From Eubacterium sp. (GTDB lineage Bacteria; Bacillota; Clostridia; Lachnospirales; Lachnospiraceae), in contig JAFRNE010000027.1 of the NCBI GenBank assembly GCA_017430325.1, positions 1 through 64,000 of the forward strand: DNA of 64,000 nt. Reading direction: 5' to 3'. Below the pieces are notes generated by a model that was not told where the DNA came from, searched no databases, and was given only the letters and a program-made list of their open reading frames with translations. A program made the translations under genes and the position numbers. Below, piece by piece: positions 44,481 through 54,043 of the stretch (position 1 is the stretch's first letter; each line of letters starts with the position of its first letter).

Positions 44481-45670
44481 TGCAGAACATTAAAAAAACC
44501 GTAAAAATGCGAATGAATATAATTATCAGGGTGATAATTCGTAATCTACTTAAAGTGCTTTGGATATTCCCTGTTAAGAAAGACAGATTCATGTTTCAGA
44601 GCCATGATTCTGCAGAGAATTATAACTGTAACCCGAGATATATTAGTGATTATTTTCGTAAAAAGTATCCGGGGCAGTTTGAACTTATATGGTCCTTCAA
44701 AACACCAAGAAGATATCGAAATGTAAAAGGGATCAAGCCGGTTAAAAAATATTCCGCAAAGTGGTTTTTCTATATGATCACAGCTAAAGTTGTTGTATAT
44801 AATGCAACTCCGGTTACCTTTATTCCGAAAAGAAAGAGCCAGATGGTGATCGAGACATGGCATGGCGGCGGAGCTTATAAGAGAACAGGTTATGCTTCAA
44901 AGAAGGATAAGCTAGATATATGGAGAACAAAACAGCTCGCAAACTATGTTGATGTATTCCTTTCCAGCTCGGAGAAGTTTACAGATGTGCATATTAAACA
45001 GTCTTACCATTTTGAGGGTGAGATACTTAATTCGGGCATGCCTAGAAATGACTGCCTCGTAAATGAAAAACAGAGATCGTATTACAATGAAAAGATCAGA
45101 GGCAAATACGGAATTGAAGGGAAAATAATCCTTTATGCACCAACTTTCCGCGGATATCTGATGTCATCAGGAAAGATAGATACAGAACTTCCTTACAGTG
45201 AGATCATGGAAGCGTTCAGAAAAAGATTTAATGAGCCTGTATATATTCTGAGAAGATTTCATCATCATGATAAGAATGAATATGAGGATATTGAAGGCGT
45301 TATCGATGTGTCTGATTATCCTGAAATGCAGGAACTTCTGTGTGCAGCCGATGTTTTGATAACGGATTATTCGTCAAGTATATGGGATTTTTCTCTGACA
45401 GAAAGACCTTGTCTGCTTTTTGTTCCTGATATAGAAGAGTACGAAACGGGAGACAGAGGATTCTATACGGATCCGGAGGAGTGGGCAGGAATACTTTGTA
45501 AGACTAAAGAGGAACTGCTCGAGGCAGCAGAAGGACTTGATATTGATAAATGCAAGGAAAAGGCCGTTATGCATAGGAATAATCTGGGCTCTTATGATAA
45601 GGGAACAGCAACTGTGCAGGTTGCAGAAAGAATGATCAGGTTTATGAGAGGATCGAAGGCTGACAGATGA
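44480..45670 (+). CDS. CDP-glycerol glycerophosphotransferase-family protein (TagB/TagF/TarL type)
   Basis: This 396-residue peripheral membrane enzyme overlaps the LicD stop by one base. Its N-terminus is basic and hydrophobic, as in monotopic family members. Motifs: ETWHGGGAYKRTGY (the family HG-box), ILYAPTFRGY, and ADVLITDYSSSIWDFSLTER with P-x-L-F-V-P-D-I-E-E-Y, all in the expected order. The family adds or polymerises glycerol- or ribitol-phosphate from CDP donors. Following a TarI-like gene, it most likely adds a ribitol-like phosphate unit to the repeat. Confidence 0.92.
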   Translation: MQNIKKTVKMRMNIIIRVIIRNLLKVLWIFPVKKDRFMFQSHDSAENYNCNPRYISDYFRKKYPGQFELIWSFKTPRRYRNVKGIKPVKKYSAKWFFYMITAKVVVYNATPVTFIPKRKSQMVIETWHGGGAYKRTGYASKKDKLDIWRTKQLANYVDVFLSSSEKFTDVHIKQSYHFEGEILNSGMPRNDCLVNEKQRSYYNEKIRGKYGIEGKIILYAPTFRGYLMSSGKIDTELPYSEIMEAFRKRFNEPVYILRRFHHHDKNEYEDIEGVIDVSDYPEMQELLCAADVLITDYSSSIWDFSLTERPCLLFVPDIEEYETGDRGFYTDPEEWAGILCKTKEELLEAAEGLDIDKCKEKAVMHRNNLGSYDKGTATVQVAERMIRFMRGSKADR

Positions 45671-46752
45671 AATACTACGTTAAAGAAACAGGACATACCG
45701 GGCTCGCAGAGAAAACTGCCGGAGGAAAAGCCCGTGCTGATGCAGAAGCAATTTTTGAGGAGATAGGGTTAAAAAAACTCAGGATACCGTCAATAGATGA
45801 CAGAGAGAATCCGGAAAAGTTTATCATTAAAAAACTGCTTAAGCATTATAAAACAAAAAAAGCATGGAAAGCCAGAACAGCAAAACTGAATAAGGGCGAT
45901 GTGGTATTTGTGCAGTTTCCGCTTTTGGAGCATTCGATTTTTTTGAAGCCGGTATTCAAAACGCTATCAAAGAAAGGCGTCAGAGTGTATCTTCTGATCC
46001 ATGATCTGGAATATATAAGAATATCAGGAAGAGCTGATGTGGGATTCATGAAGAGAAAAAGGCTCGCCATGGAAGAGCAGATACTTAGGACAGTTACCGG
46101 CGTAATAGTCCATAACAAGGCTATGAAGAAGTATCTGATAGGGCTTGGATATGATGAAAATAAGCTTATAGATCTGGAGATATTTGATTATCTTATACCG
46201 GATTATGATGAGGAGAAGATAAATGAACGACCAAATGAGAAAGATATGGGTGTGATCGTTGCGGGAAGTCTTCATCCAAAGAAATCAAGATATATTTATA
46301 ATGCTCCGGAGACATTGAAGCTTAATCTTTTTGGTATAAATTATGACGACAGAGGACTGAAGAATCATAATTATAAGGGATCTTTTATGCCGGATGAACT
46401 TCCGTTTGTCTTGGAAGGAAGTTTTGGACTTGTGTGGGATGGAGACACAGCTGACACATGTTCAGGCGTATACGGAGAATACTTAAGATTGAATAATCCG
46501 CATAAAACATCGTTATATTTGGCATCATCAATTCCGGTTATTATCTGGGATCAGGCTGCGCTGGCGGATTTTATATGTGATAATGAATGTGGTGTTACAG
46601 TTAGTTCGCTTGGAGAGATTCCGGCTTTGCTTGAGAAAATGACTGAGGAGGAATACCTTAGGCTTACTGAAGGGGCACGGAAGGTATCCGATTGTCTGAG
46701 AAACGGAGATTTCACAAAGAGGGCTGTCGAGAGGTGTTTGGAGATAAGCTGA
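45667..46752 (+). CDS. Glycosyltransferase of the Gtf3/WbbI (beta-1,6-galactofuranosyltransferase-like) type
   Basis: This 361-residue GT-B-like protein overlaps the previous gene by four bases (ATGA). Recognisable stretches are GDVVFVQFPLLEHSIF, VRVYLLIHDLEYIR, IVHNKAMKKYL, VIVAGSLHPKKSRYIY, and a C-terminal donor-site region LVWDGDTADTCSGVYGEYLR with LNNPHKTSLYLASSIPVI, the clearest family hallmark. Members transfer galactofuranose or glucose to lipid-linked or protein acceptors. The donor sugar here is not known. Confidence 0.82.
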   Translation: MKYYVKETGHTGLAEKTAGGKARADAEAIFEEIGLKKLRIPSIDDRENPEKFIIKKLLKHYKTKKAWKARTAKLNKGDVVFVQFPLLEHSIFLKPVFKTLSKKGVRVYLLIHDLEYIRISGRADVGFMKRKRLAMEEQILRTVTGVIVHNKAMKKYLIGLGYDENKLIDLEIFDYLIPDYDEEKINERPNEKDMGVIVAGSLHPKKSRYIYNAPETLKLNLFGINYDDRGLKNHNYKGSFMPDELPFVLEGSFGLVWDGDTADTCSGVYGEYLRLNNPHKTSLYLASSIPVIIWDQAALADFICDNECGVTVSSLGEIPALLEKMTEEEYLRLTEGARKVSDCLRNGDFTKRAVERCLEIS

Positions 46753-46817
46753 ATGGTCAAAAAGATCATTATTATGGGGACAATGAAAAAAACAGAAAAA
46801 CTAAGAGGAGGTAGTGC

Positions 46818-49800
46818 ATGATGAAAACAAGAGATTTCTACAGAGGGCACATTAGTAAATGTATTGTGTTTATGATGACTCTGATACTGATGCTCTGTGT
46901 TGTTTTTTCACCGGTTAGAAAGGTCGGAGCGGCAACATCGGAAGCAAAGCTGCCAACTACAGCGGAAAAAATAGGGATATCGCAAACCATAACTGTTACA
47001 CCGAACGACGGCAGGGAGGGCATTCAAAGAGCTCTGAATCAGGCAAGGGACAATACAAGCGGTAAAATAACCAAGATAGTATTATCATCCGGAACCTATC
47101 AGATATCGAACTCGCTTGTTGTATATTCAAATACATGGATCGTAGCTACAGGAGCAACCATAATCAGTACGAGCGGGAACGAGCCGCTCCTCGTAAATCT
47201 GTATTCAGGAACAGACACTGCCGAACCGGGACGTCATGCAAATAACAAGAACATCTTTATCACCGGTGGTACCTGGGATGGAAACAAGAACATGACAACG
47301 GAATATTCATGTCTTGTAATGATAAGACACAGCAGCAATGTTATAGTAGAGGGATGTACCTTCCAGAATTCGGTTGATCATATGCTCAACCTCAGCGGTT
47401 CCGAGCTTTGTCTGGTAGACGGTTGCACTTTTAAGGATCAGAAAGAGCTCTCTACGACCGATAGTGAGTTCTTTCAGGGAAACACCTCGCCAAATGATGT
47501 TCAGGGACGTTATATGAGCTGCGAAGTTCTTCATCTCGACTTTATGAATCAGACAGGTGAGAAGGCCGATATACTTGACGGAACGCCTGTTGAGAATATA
47601 ACTGTACAGAACTGTACCTTCACTAACGTTTTTTCAGGACTCGGAACACACCATGTTGTAAATACATCGGACAGAACGGCGAAGGATTACGCAACAAGCT
47701 ACGCTAACTCTATTACGATTAAAGGGAATACGTTCAATAATGTAATGGGACCTTGTATTGCGGCGTACAGCTTTAACAACGTTGTTATCAGCGGAAATAA
47801 AGCTACAAACTGCGGTCATTTTGTTAATTTCTATGGAAGCAAGAACAGTGCAATTACAGGAACAAATACTGTAACCGGCTGCTATCAGGGAAAGTCTCCT
47901 TACGAGCAGCATCCAATTAATGTCGAGGGCTCTGATGGTATAGATATATCAGGTCTTACAATCTCGGCTGGAACAAGCTATGCCGAGAACTACAATCTTT
48001 ATATCACGGGTTCAAAGAATGTAAATATCACAAACTCGAAGTTTTCACAGGCTAAGAAATATGCCATTATGGTACTCAATTCTTCGACTGTTAAGATCAG
48101 TTCAGGCTGCGAGATAGGTTCCACAGCAGGAAAAACTGTAGATATCGTTAGTTCAACCGGCGTTACCGTAGACGGATGTACGCTTTCGGGCGGTGTAGAG
48201 GTTAAGGATGCGTCTGCGACTCTTAATAAAAATACCATTTCCAGTGCTGAGGTTTATGTTACCGGAGGAACCTCTTCAAACAAAGTTGTAATAAGTAATA
48301 ACACTATAAAGAATTCTGCTTCGAATGGAATCATAGTTACGAACTATAAGGGATCTACAGAGATATCTGGAAACACGATTTCAGGTATTGACAATCATGC
48401 TATCAACGGAATGTCAACAAGCAGTATAGAGATAAAGAACAATAAAATCTCGAATATTAAGAACCATGCTGTCAATCTTGAGTCTGTAAGCAATGCAGAT
48501 ATTTCATCAAACACCTTCAGCAATCTCGGAAAGAAGGGACTTAGAATCTTTAAATCAAGCAATATTGATGTAAGTGGTAACAATCTTTCCGCATCTGATA
48601 TCATTGAGGAGAATTCTAGTGGCATAACTTATCTATATGCAGACGCAAGTTATACAGGTGTAGCTAAGTATAACGGCTCGTGGTATTACGTTAAGAAGGG
48701 TGTGGTAGACAAGAGCTTTACCGGCTTCGCGAAATATAACTCAAAGTGGTATTATGTCGAGGCAGGAAATATAACCCTTACGACAACGACCATAGCCAAG
48801 GGCGCTGTAAACGGTGAGACCGCGTGGTGGTATGTAAAGAACAGTGAAGTTCAGTTTACGGATACTGTTGCCAAGGACAGCAAGGGCGACTGGTACGGTA
48901 TAGTAAAGGGTAAGTCAGACGGCAGCTTCAGTGGTTTCCTTTCAGACGGCAAGGATTGGTGGTATGTACAGAACGGAAGACTGACATTTGATAAGACCGG
49001 AGTATACAAAGGAACCATAAATGGAAAGACCGGATGGTATTATGCTGAAGGAAGCAAGTATACTAAGGCTACAAAGATCGCTAAGAATCAGGTGAATGGT
49101 ACCTGGTGGAGAGTAAAGGACGGAACACTTGATTTCAGTTTTACAGACTTCTACCAGAATGATACAGGCTGGTGGTATTGCAAGAACGGACAGGTAATGT
49201 TCGAAAATACCGGAGTATACAAGGGGACCATAAACGGCAAGACCGGCTGGTGGTATGTAAAGAATGGTAAGTATACAAAGGATACTCTTATAGCAAAGAA
49301 TAAGGTAAACAATACCTGGTGGAGAGTAAAGGACGGAACACTTGATTTTGGCTTTACAGGTTTCTATCAGAATGATACAGGCTGGTGGTATTGCAAGAAT
49401 GGACAGATTACCTTCTCTGATACAGGAGTATACAAGGGAACCATAAATGGCAAGACCGGTTGGTATTATGTTGAAGGAAGCAAGTATACTAAGGCTACAA
49501 AGATTGCTAAGAATAAGGTAAACAACACCTGGTGGAGAGTAAAGGACGGAACACTTGATTTCAGCTTTACAGGTTTCTATCAGAATGATACAGGCTGGTG
49601 GTATTGTAAGAATGGACAGATCACATTTGCAGAGACCGGAGTATTCAAGGGAACTATCGATGGTGTGACCGGTTACTATTATGCAAAGGGCAGCAAGTTT
49701 ACCAAGGTTGATACTATAGCTAAAAACGATGCCGGATACTGGGTTGTTCAGAATGGTAAGGTCAATTTTAATTATACAGGTATCTGGAGCAATAACTCAG

Positions 49801-49901
49801 GACAGTGGTACTGTGTAAAGGGTAAGGTTGATTTCGGATATACCGGAACCGTTAAATTCAACGGAAAGACATATAAGATTAAAGAAGGAAAAGTAGAATA
49901 A
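46818..49901 (+). CDS. Secreted right-handed beta-helix protein with tryptophan-rich wall-binding repeats
   Basis: The protein has 1027 residues. Tandem ATGs occur at 46818 and 46821; AGGAGGT at 46806-46812 fits the second slightly better. A signal peptide ends near VRKVGAA. Residues about 50-600 form a parallel beta-helix of the pectate-lyase/C5-epimerase fold (FITGGTWDGNKN, NVIVEGCTFQNS, NITNSKFSQ). The C-terminal 420 residues hold wall-binding units such as [12 protein letters not shown], related to those of the protein at 238-5040. Beta-helix proteins in polysaccharide loci often cut or epimerise the polymer. No catalytic triad could be assigned by eye. It sits in the middle of the operon. 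Confidence 0.87.
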   Translation: MMKTRDFYRGHISKCIVFMMTLILMLCVVFSPVRKVGAATSEAKLPTTAEKIGISQTITVTPNDGREGIQRALNQARDNTSGKITKIVLSSGTYQISNSLVVYSNTWIVATGATIISTSGNEPLLVNLYSGTDTAEPGRHANNKNIFITGGTWDGNKNMTTEYSCLVMIRHSSNVIVEGCTFQNSVDHMLNLSGSELCLVDGCTFKDQKELSTTDSEFFQGNTSPNDVQGRYMSCEVLHLDFMNQTGEKADILDGTPVENITVQNCTFTNVFSGLGTHHVVNTSDRTAKDYATSYANSITIKGNTFNNVMGPCIAAYSFNNVVISGNKATNCGHFVNFYGSKNSAITGTNTVTGCYQGKSPYEQHPINVEGSDGIDISGLTISAGTSYAENYNLYITGSKNVNITNSKFSQAKKYAIMVLNSSTVKISSGCEIGSTAGKTVDIVSSTGVTVDGCTLSGGVEVKDASATLNKNTISSAEVYVTGGTSSNKVVISNNTIKNSASNGIIVTNYKGSTEISGNTISGIDNHAINGMSTSSIEIKNNKISNIKNHAVNLESVSNADISSNTFSNLGKKGLRIFKSSNIDVSGNNLSASDIIEENSSGITYLYADASYTGVAKYNGSWYYVKKGVVDKSFTGFAKYNSKWYYVEAGNITLTTTTIAKGAVNGETAWWYVKNSEVQFTDTVAKDSKGDWYGIVKGKSDGSFSGFLSDGKDWWYVQNGRLTFDKTGVYKGTINGKTGWYYAEGSKYTKATKIAKNQVNGTWWRVKDGTLDFSFTDFYQNDTGWWYCKNGQVMFENTGVYKGTINGKTGWWYVKNGKYTKDTLIAKNKVNNTWWRVKDGTLDFGFTGFYQNDTGWWYCKNGQITFSDTGVYKGTINGKTGWYYVEGSKYTKATKIAKNKVNNTWWRVKDGTLDFSFTGFYQNDTGWWYCKNGQITFAETGVFKGTIDGVTGYYYAKGSKFTKVDTIAKNDAGYWVVQNGKVNFNYTGIWSNNSGQWYCVKGKVDFGYTGTVKFNGKTYKIKEGKVE

Positions 49902-49928
49902 AAAGACGAATGGTGAAAAGGATATAAT

Positions 49929-51086
49929 ATGGACAGTGAAGTAAGATTTATTGATATGAGGCAGTTTTTCAAATATCTGCTGAGAAGGATATGGATCCTG
50001 CTGGCTGCTGCAGTTTTATGCGGTGGGCTTCTGGCGGTGTATAAACATTCGAAGCAGGAGGAAGCATCGGAGGTTGATCTTCTTGAGATGACGATGCAGC
50101 AGAATCATGATGCATATTATTTAAAGACGGTAAAGTATTCGGATGCGCTGCCTTATACCGGTATTTATAATTCATCGGCTAAGCTGTATATTGATTTTGA
50201 TTACAGTGATATTGAAAACTATGAAAATGCAAATGTCTCTGATATAAACAGTAAGTTTGAGAATGATGCTATCATGATAACCTGGGATTACAAAATACTG
50301 GGTGAGATAATCGATGAGCTTAATCTTACTTCATATAATGACATGAAGGATATTAATCAGGAGAAGCTCCAGTGGCTTATCAACAGAAACTTTCAAGGTG
50401 CTCATGTTATGAATATTGTCGTTTCAGATACTGATCCGGAAAGAGCGCAGGCTATATGTGGGCTGCTGGTTAAGAAGTTTGAAGAAAAGACAAAAGCCCT
50501 TGGATTTGTTGACTCGGTAAAGGAGATAAACGGAGCAACCCTTCCTAAAGCAGCAGGACTTTATGGTCAGAGCGCCGGTGATACAGGTGCTAAGACTGTT
50601 GATAACAAGACTTTGATAAAGTTTGGCCTGATAGGTGCGGTTGGCGGAGCTCTACTTGCAGCTTTAGTATACTTTGTGATCTATATTGTAAGAGATGTTG
50701 TCAGAGATAAGGCTGATATGAAGAGTGTTGACCTTGATATGATGACAGGATCTCAGAGGGCTAAGGAAGAGTACGGACGTATAGCCCGAGCAATTGATAT
50801 TTATGATGATATAAAGAATATCCTTCTGGTTTCTGTAGATAGCTATGTAGAAGCGGAAAAATACGCGGAAGGTATTCAGGCTGAGATGAAGAAGCTTGGA
50901 AGCGAAAAGAAGCTTTCTTTTGCTGAGAATTTCAAGGGCTGCAACGATTCGCTTGAAAAGGTGAAGAATTGTGACGCAATAGTATATCTTACAAGGTATA
51001 ACAAGACCAAGCTTGCAGATATTACTGATGCCAGAAAGGTGCTTGAGAAGAGTAACGCCAGATGCCTTGGTGGAATAATCATCTGA
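49929..51086 (+). CDS. Wzz/YveK-type chain-length protein with a kinase-dead BY-kinase-like tail
   Basis: This 385-residue protein has two membrane helices (about 18-37, LLAAAVLCGGLLAVY, and 232-254, FGLIGAVGGALLAALVYFVI) with an outside coiled domain between them, as in Wzz proteins. The cytosolic tail (about 280-385) looks like the Rossmann-like half of a CpsD/BY-kinase: a strand ILLVSVDS, helix, DAIVYLTRY, and the end RCLGGIII. It has no Walker A P-loop, no Walker B acidic pair and no tyrosine cluster. It could be a pseudo-kinase dock that controls chain length without phosphorylation. A separate active BY-kinase is not in the window. Confidence 0.8.
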   Translation: MDSEVRFIDMRQFFKYLLRRIWILLAAAVLCGGLLAVYKHSKQEEASEVDLLEMTMQQNHDAYYLKTVKYSDALPYTGIYNSSAKLYIDFDYSDIENYENANVSDINSKFENDAIMITWDYKILGEIIDELNLTSYNDMKDINQEKLQWLINRNFQGAHVMNIVVSDTDPERAQAICGLLVKKFEEKTKALGFVDSVKEINGATLPKAAGLYGQSAGDTGAKTVDNKTLIKFGLIGAVGGALLAALVYFVIYIVRDVVRDKADMKSVDLDMMTGSQRAKEEYGRIARAIDIYDDIKNILLVSVDSYVEAEKYAEGIQAEMKKLGSEKKLSFAENFKGCNDSLEKVKNCDAIVYLTRYNKTKLADITDARKVLEKSNARCLGGIII

Positions 51087-51105
51087 GGTTACGGGAACTT
51101 ATAAT

Positions 51106-52323
51106 ATGACTGGATGTTTAACAAAAAAACGTGTGATCATATCACTGAGAAGATACAAGAGTGCATCGGATGTACTGTTTTGTACAGGTTTCTTTATATA
51201 CGTTGTCACTCTGATCATGGATCTATCAATGTGGACTTTTGCAGAAGACGGTGGGGGAAACTCCACCGCTTCTGCGATGAAGCTGATCAGATATCTTGCA
51301 TATGCCATTATGGCAGTTAAGATAGTATATGATTTCAGTGTTGAGTATAAGAACTTCAAATATCTGACAGTCTTTGCAGGTGTTGCGGGACTGGCGCTTC
51401 TGACAAGTAAAAATACGATGATCGTATTTTATTTTCTTGTCATCCTTGCAGCGAGAGGGGTTTCGGCAAGGATGATCATTTCGACAGCTCTTCAGGCCCA
51501 GGGATTGACTTTGTCAATTGCGGTGCTATTCTCGCAGATAGGACTTCTGGTGGATTATATCACTGACAGAAGTGGAAGAATAAGACATTTTATGGGCTTT
51601 CAGTGGGCTACGACTTCGGCACTTATCTTTCTTTATATGGTATTTGAGTATATCTATCTCAAGAAGGGGAGGATCAATATACCGGAGTTTGCCATCATTA
51701 ATATATTCAGCTACTATCTGTATATAATGACTGACAGTAGAATGTCATTTCTGCTTGTTTTAGCTTCAACATTATTTTTCTTAGCCTTTGGAGGGGTGAT
51801 CAGCAAAAAAAGAAAGCCTTCATTCAGAAGACTTTTTACGTGGATAATTATAGCGATGCCATGGATAGTTGCTGCAGCCTCAATATATCTGCATAAGATA
51901 TTTATCAAAGGTGGAAGCCTGGATAAGCTGAATGTCCTTCTGTCAAACAGACTTAATTACGGCCATCAGGCTATAGATAATTATGGAATATCTCTTCTTG
52001 GCAAGAAGATGGTATGGATAGGCTATGGTCTGAATGATACGGGAAAAGGAACATATAACTATGTTGACTGTTCGTATCTGAGAATAGCTATAGAATACGG
52101 ACTTATCTTTCTTGCGATGATACTTTTTATTTACAGTTTAGTGATCTATAAGGCATATAAAAATGGTAGGAAAGATCTGGTATGGATAACACTATTTATT
52201 CTTCTGATATCTGTGACAGAGTCGAGACTCTTCAACTTTGCGTTTAATCCTTTTATGCTTCTGGCGTTTTCTTCTCTTCGGAAGTTCGAGGTGACGCGAA
52301 AAGCCCAAGGATCAGAGGTATAG
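51106..52323 (+). CDS. Polytopic membrane protein, probable O-antigen/EPS polymerase (Wzy-like)
   Basis: This 405-residue protein has about ten hydrophobic segments, with an N-terminal basic tail and a large loop around 285-335 (GKKMVWIGYGLNDTGKGTYN) before the last helices. This topology, and a position after a Wzz-like gene, fit the poorly conserved Wzy polymerases. A ligase of the WaaL type cannot be excluded. Its last 71 bases overlap the convergent DUF6020 gene. Confidence 0.75.
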   Translation: MTGCLTKKRVIISLRRYKSASDVLFCTGFFIYVVTLIMDLSMWTFAEDGGGNSTASAMKLIRYLAYAIMAVKIVYDFSVEYKNFKYLTVFAGVAGLALLTSKNTMIVFYFLVILAARGVSARMIISTALQAQGLTLSIAVLFSQIGLLVDYITDRSGRIRHFMGFQWATTSALIFLYMVFEYIYLKKGRINIPEFAIINIFSYYLYIMTDSRMSFLLVLASTLFFLAFGGVISKKRKPSFRRLFTWIIIAMPWIVAAASIYLHKIFIKGGSLDKLNVLLSNRLNYGHQAIDNYGISLLGKKMVWIGYGLNDTGKGTYNYVDCSYLRIAIEYGLIFLAMILFIYSLVIYKAYKNGRKDLVWITLFILLISVTESRLFNFAFNPFMLLAFSSLRKFEVTRKAQGSEV

Positions 52324-53911
52324 TATAGAAGTGAACAACCGCATATCTTCCGTAGGTAAGTGGTGTGATAAACAGTACCATTATAGACAGAATGATAGGA
52401 ATGAGTGATAGCAGAGAGCTCCAATCACGCTGTTTGATAAGGTAAATAATACAGATGACCGGGATGATCCAGCAGTAGAGCGCTAAGCTGAACAGAAGGT
52501 TAAGACCCGGTATATTGCACAGAGTGTTATAAACTTCTGTGAATTCGTTACGGAACTTTTCGGTTCCTTTTGGACTGTAGATACCTATTGAGTTGTCAAC
52601 GAGCTTTGTATAAACGCTTATGCTCTTATTTGGTATGAAATAGGAACCGCTGGTTCCAAGGGTTGCTTCTATATATTTGTTAGGATATCTGAAGAACAGC
52701 TTAAACCAAAGCTTCATAAAATCTGAGATATCCTCAGAGGTTGCATAGTAATTAAAATGAATCTTTACACCATCGGCTGTTGTATGATTAAAATCAGATC
52801 GTATCTTTTCTAGTGGTATTATCTTGTCGATAGTAGCGAGTTCTTCTTCGGAAAGGTCGGCTTCATTATCATACACAACACGTGAAACCTGCTGCAAACA
52901 GAAGTTGATACCTTCCTGAGGACCACCTTTATAGATATTGAGAGCTGGAAAGAGTATCTTCGGAAATATGATCATGAGAATGATGGCGGGAACCAGGATG
53001 CTTATTGAAACATGTACTACGCACTGAATACTTTTTCTGACAGGCTTTCTGAGAAGCAGTGCCAGATTGCAGATGATTATGATATAAAGACCTGTTTTTT
53101 TGGTCAGTGAAAGAAGAAGGGAAGTTATTATTATGACCAGTAGTTTTCTGCGGTCAGCCCCTTCAAAAAGTATTAACATATAGTATGTGAAATAGATCAC
53201 GAAGATAAAACCAAAGAGAGAATCCTTGACCATGTTTACTACGTACATTGGTACGAAAGGCATAATGGCAAGGAAGAAAAAGCTTACAGTCTGGATATGT
53301 TTAACCTTTCTGTTCCATCTGTCCATAGAACAGATCATAAGGCTGAAGGCAAAAGCTGTTAAAAATGACTGGATAAGGTTGTATATAAAGATGCCGAGAT
53401 TGGCACTTCCAAGCAGCTTTCCGAATTCATAGAAGGCTGTAAAGATGACAGTACAGGTTATCGGATGGTGGTCGTTCATCAGAGCAGACACTTTAGGCTG
53501 ACCGGTTATCCATCCGTATGGGAGAGGATGATTCTTGGTTGTAAGATCCATGATCTCGTTGGTTGTATCGTAATTACATACACCCGGATAAAAAATGATC
53601 AGATATATAAAATAAACGGCAAAGAGTACTGCTGTTATGGTCAGGATATTCTTCTTTGACCAGGTAAAGTTGATGAATCTGCCCTTTGTTTGCAGGATAT
53701 TTTCTGAGCGGCCGAAAAAGGTTAGAAATTTATATGCGATCATATAAAGAGTGAAAAATACTACGGTTTTCAGCAGAAATCCGAACATTTCGGGAAGACC
53801 GGAAATATGGAAATCATGATGATATGCTATATTCCATGTGATGGTGCTGAATATAGAGAGAATAAGGAATGCTACTGATAGGAAGACCTTTTTATTATTC
53901 TTGTTATTCAT
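52253..53911 (-). CDS. DUF6020-family polytopic membrane protein
   Basis: This 552-residue protein has about twelve hydrophobic segments. GAGGA lies upstream of ATG at 53911. The outside loop after helix 3 has IIFYPGVCNYDTTNE and a DHHP motif (ALMNDHHPITCTVIF), the acidic/His arrangement of DUF6020 proteins, which look like GT-C glycosyltransferases. It is the only minus-strand gene in the polysaccharide locus and so is separately controlled. It may use the lipid-linked sugar made by the GtrA/GT2 pair. The 3' end overlaps the polymerase-like gene by 71 bases. Confidence 0.82.
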   Translation of the reverse strand: MNNKNNKKVFLSVAFLILSIFSTITWNIAYHHDFHISGLPEMFGFLLKTVVFFTLYMIAYKFLTFFGRSENILQTKGRFINFTWSKKNILTITAVLFAVYFIYLIIFYPGVCNYDTTNEIMDLTTKNHPLPYGWITGQPKVSALMNDHHPITCTVIFTAFYEFGKLLGSANLGIFIYNLIQSFLTAFAFSLMICSMDRWNRKVKHIQTVSFFFLAIMPFVPMYVVNMVKDSLFGFIFVIYFTYYMLILFEGADRRKLLVIIITSLLLSLTKKTGLYIIIICNLALLLRKPVRKSIQCVVHVSISILVPAIILMIIFPKILFPALNIYKGGPQEGINFCLQQVSRVVYDNEADLSEEELATIDKIIPLEKIRSDFNHTTADGVKIHFNYYATSEDISDFMKLWFKLFFRYPNKYIEATLGTSGSYFIPNKSISVYTKLVDNSIGIYSPKGTEKFRNEFTEVYNTLCNIPGLNLLFSLALYCWIIPVICIIYLIKQRDWSSLLSLIPIILSIMVLFITPLTYGRYAVVHFYTIPLILGLFASPRTSEEKKTPEA

Positions 53912-53979
53912 TGTTATTCCTCGCCTTTAGAATGATGAGCCTATTATAGAATACTTAACGGATGATTTCCATAAGAAAC

Positions 53980-54009
53980 TTGCTATTACTAAATAAAAAA
54001 CATTATAGT
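53980..54009 (+). promoter_or_regulatory. Promoter of the acyltransferase gene
   Basis: TTGCTA, an 18-base spacer and TATAGT. Because the -10 box covers an in-frame GTG at 54008, the true start is taken as ATG 54044. Confidence 0.5.
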
Positions 54010-54043
54010 GATTAAAAAGATATATGATCAGGGGTCAAAAATA

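Noticed and set aside
54008..54043. GTG 54008 as start of the acyltransferase
   Set aside because: It lies in the -10 box of the predicted promoter and lacks a ribosome site; ATG 54044 has AGGGG at good spacing.
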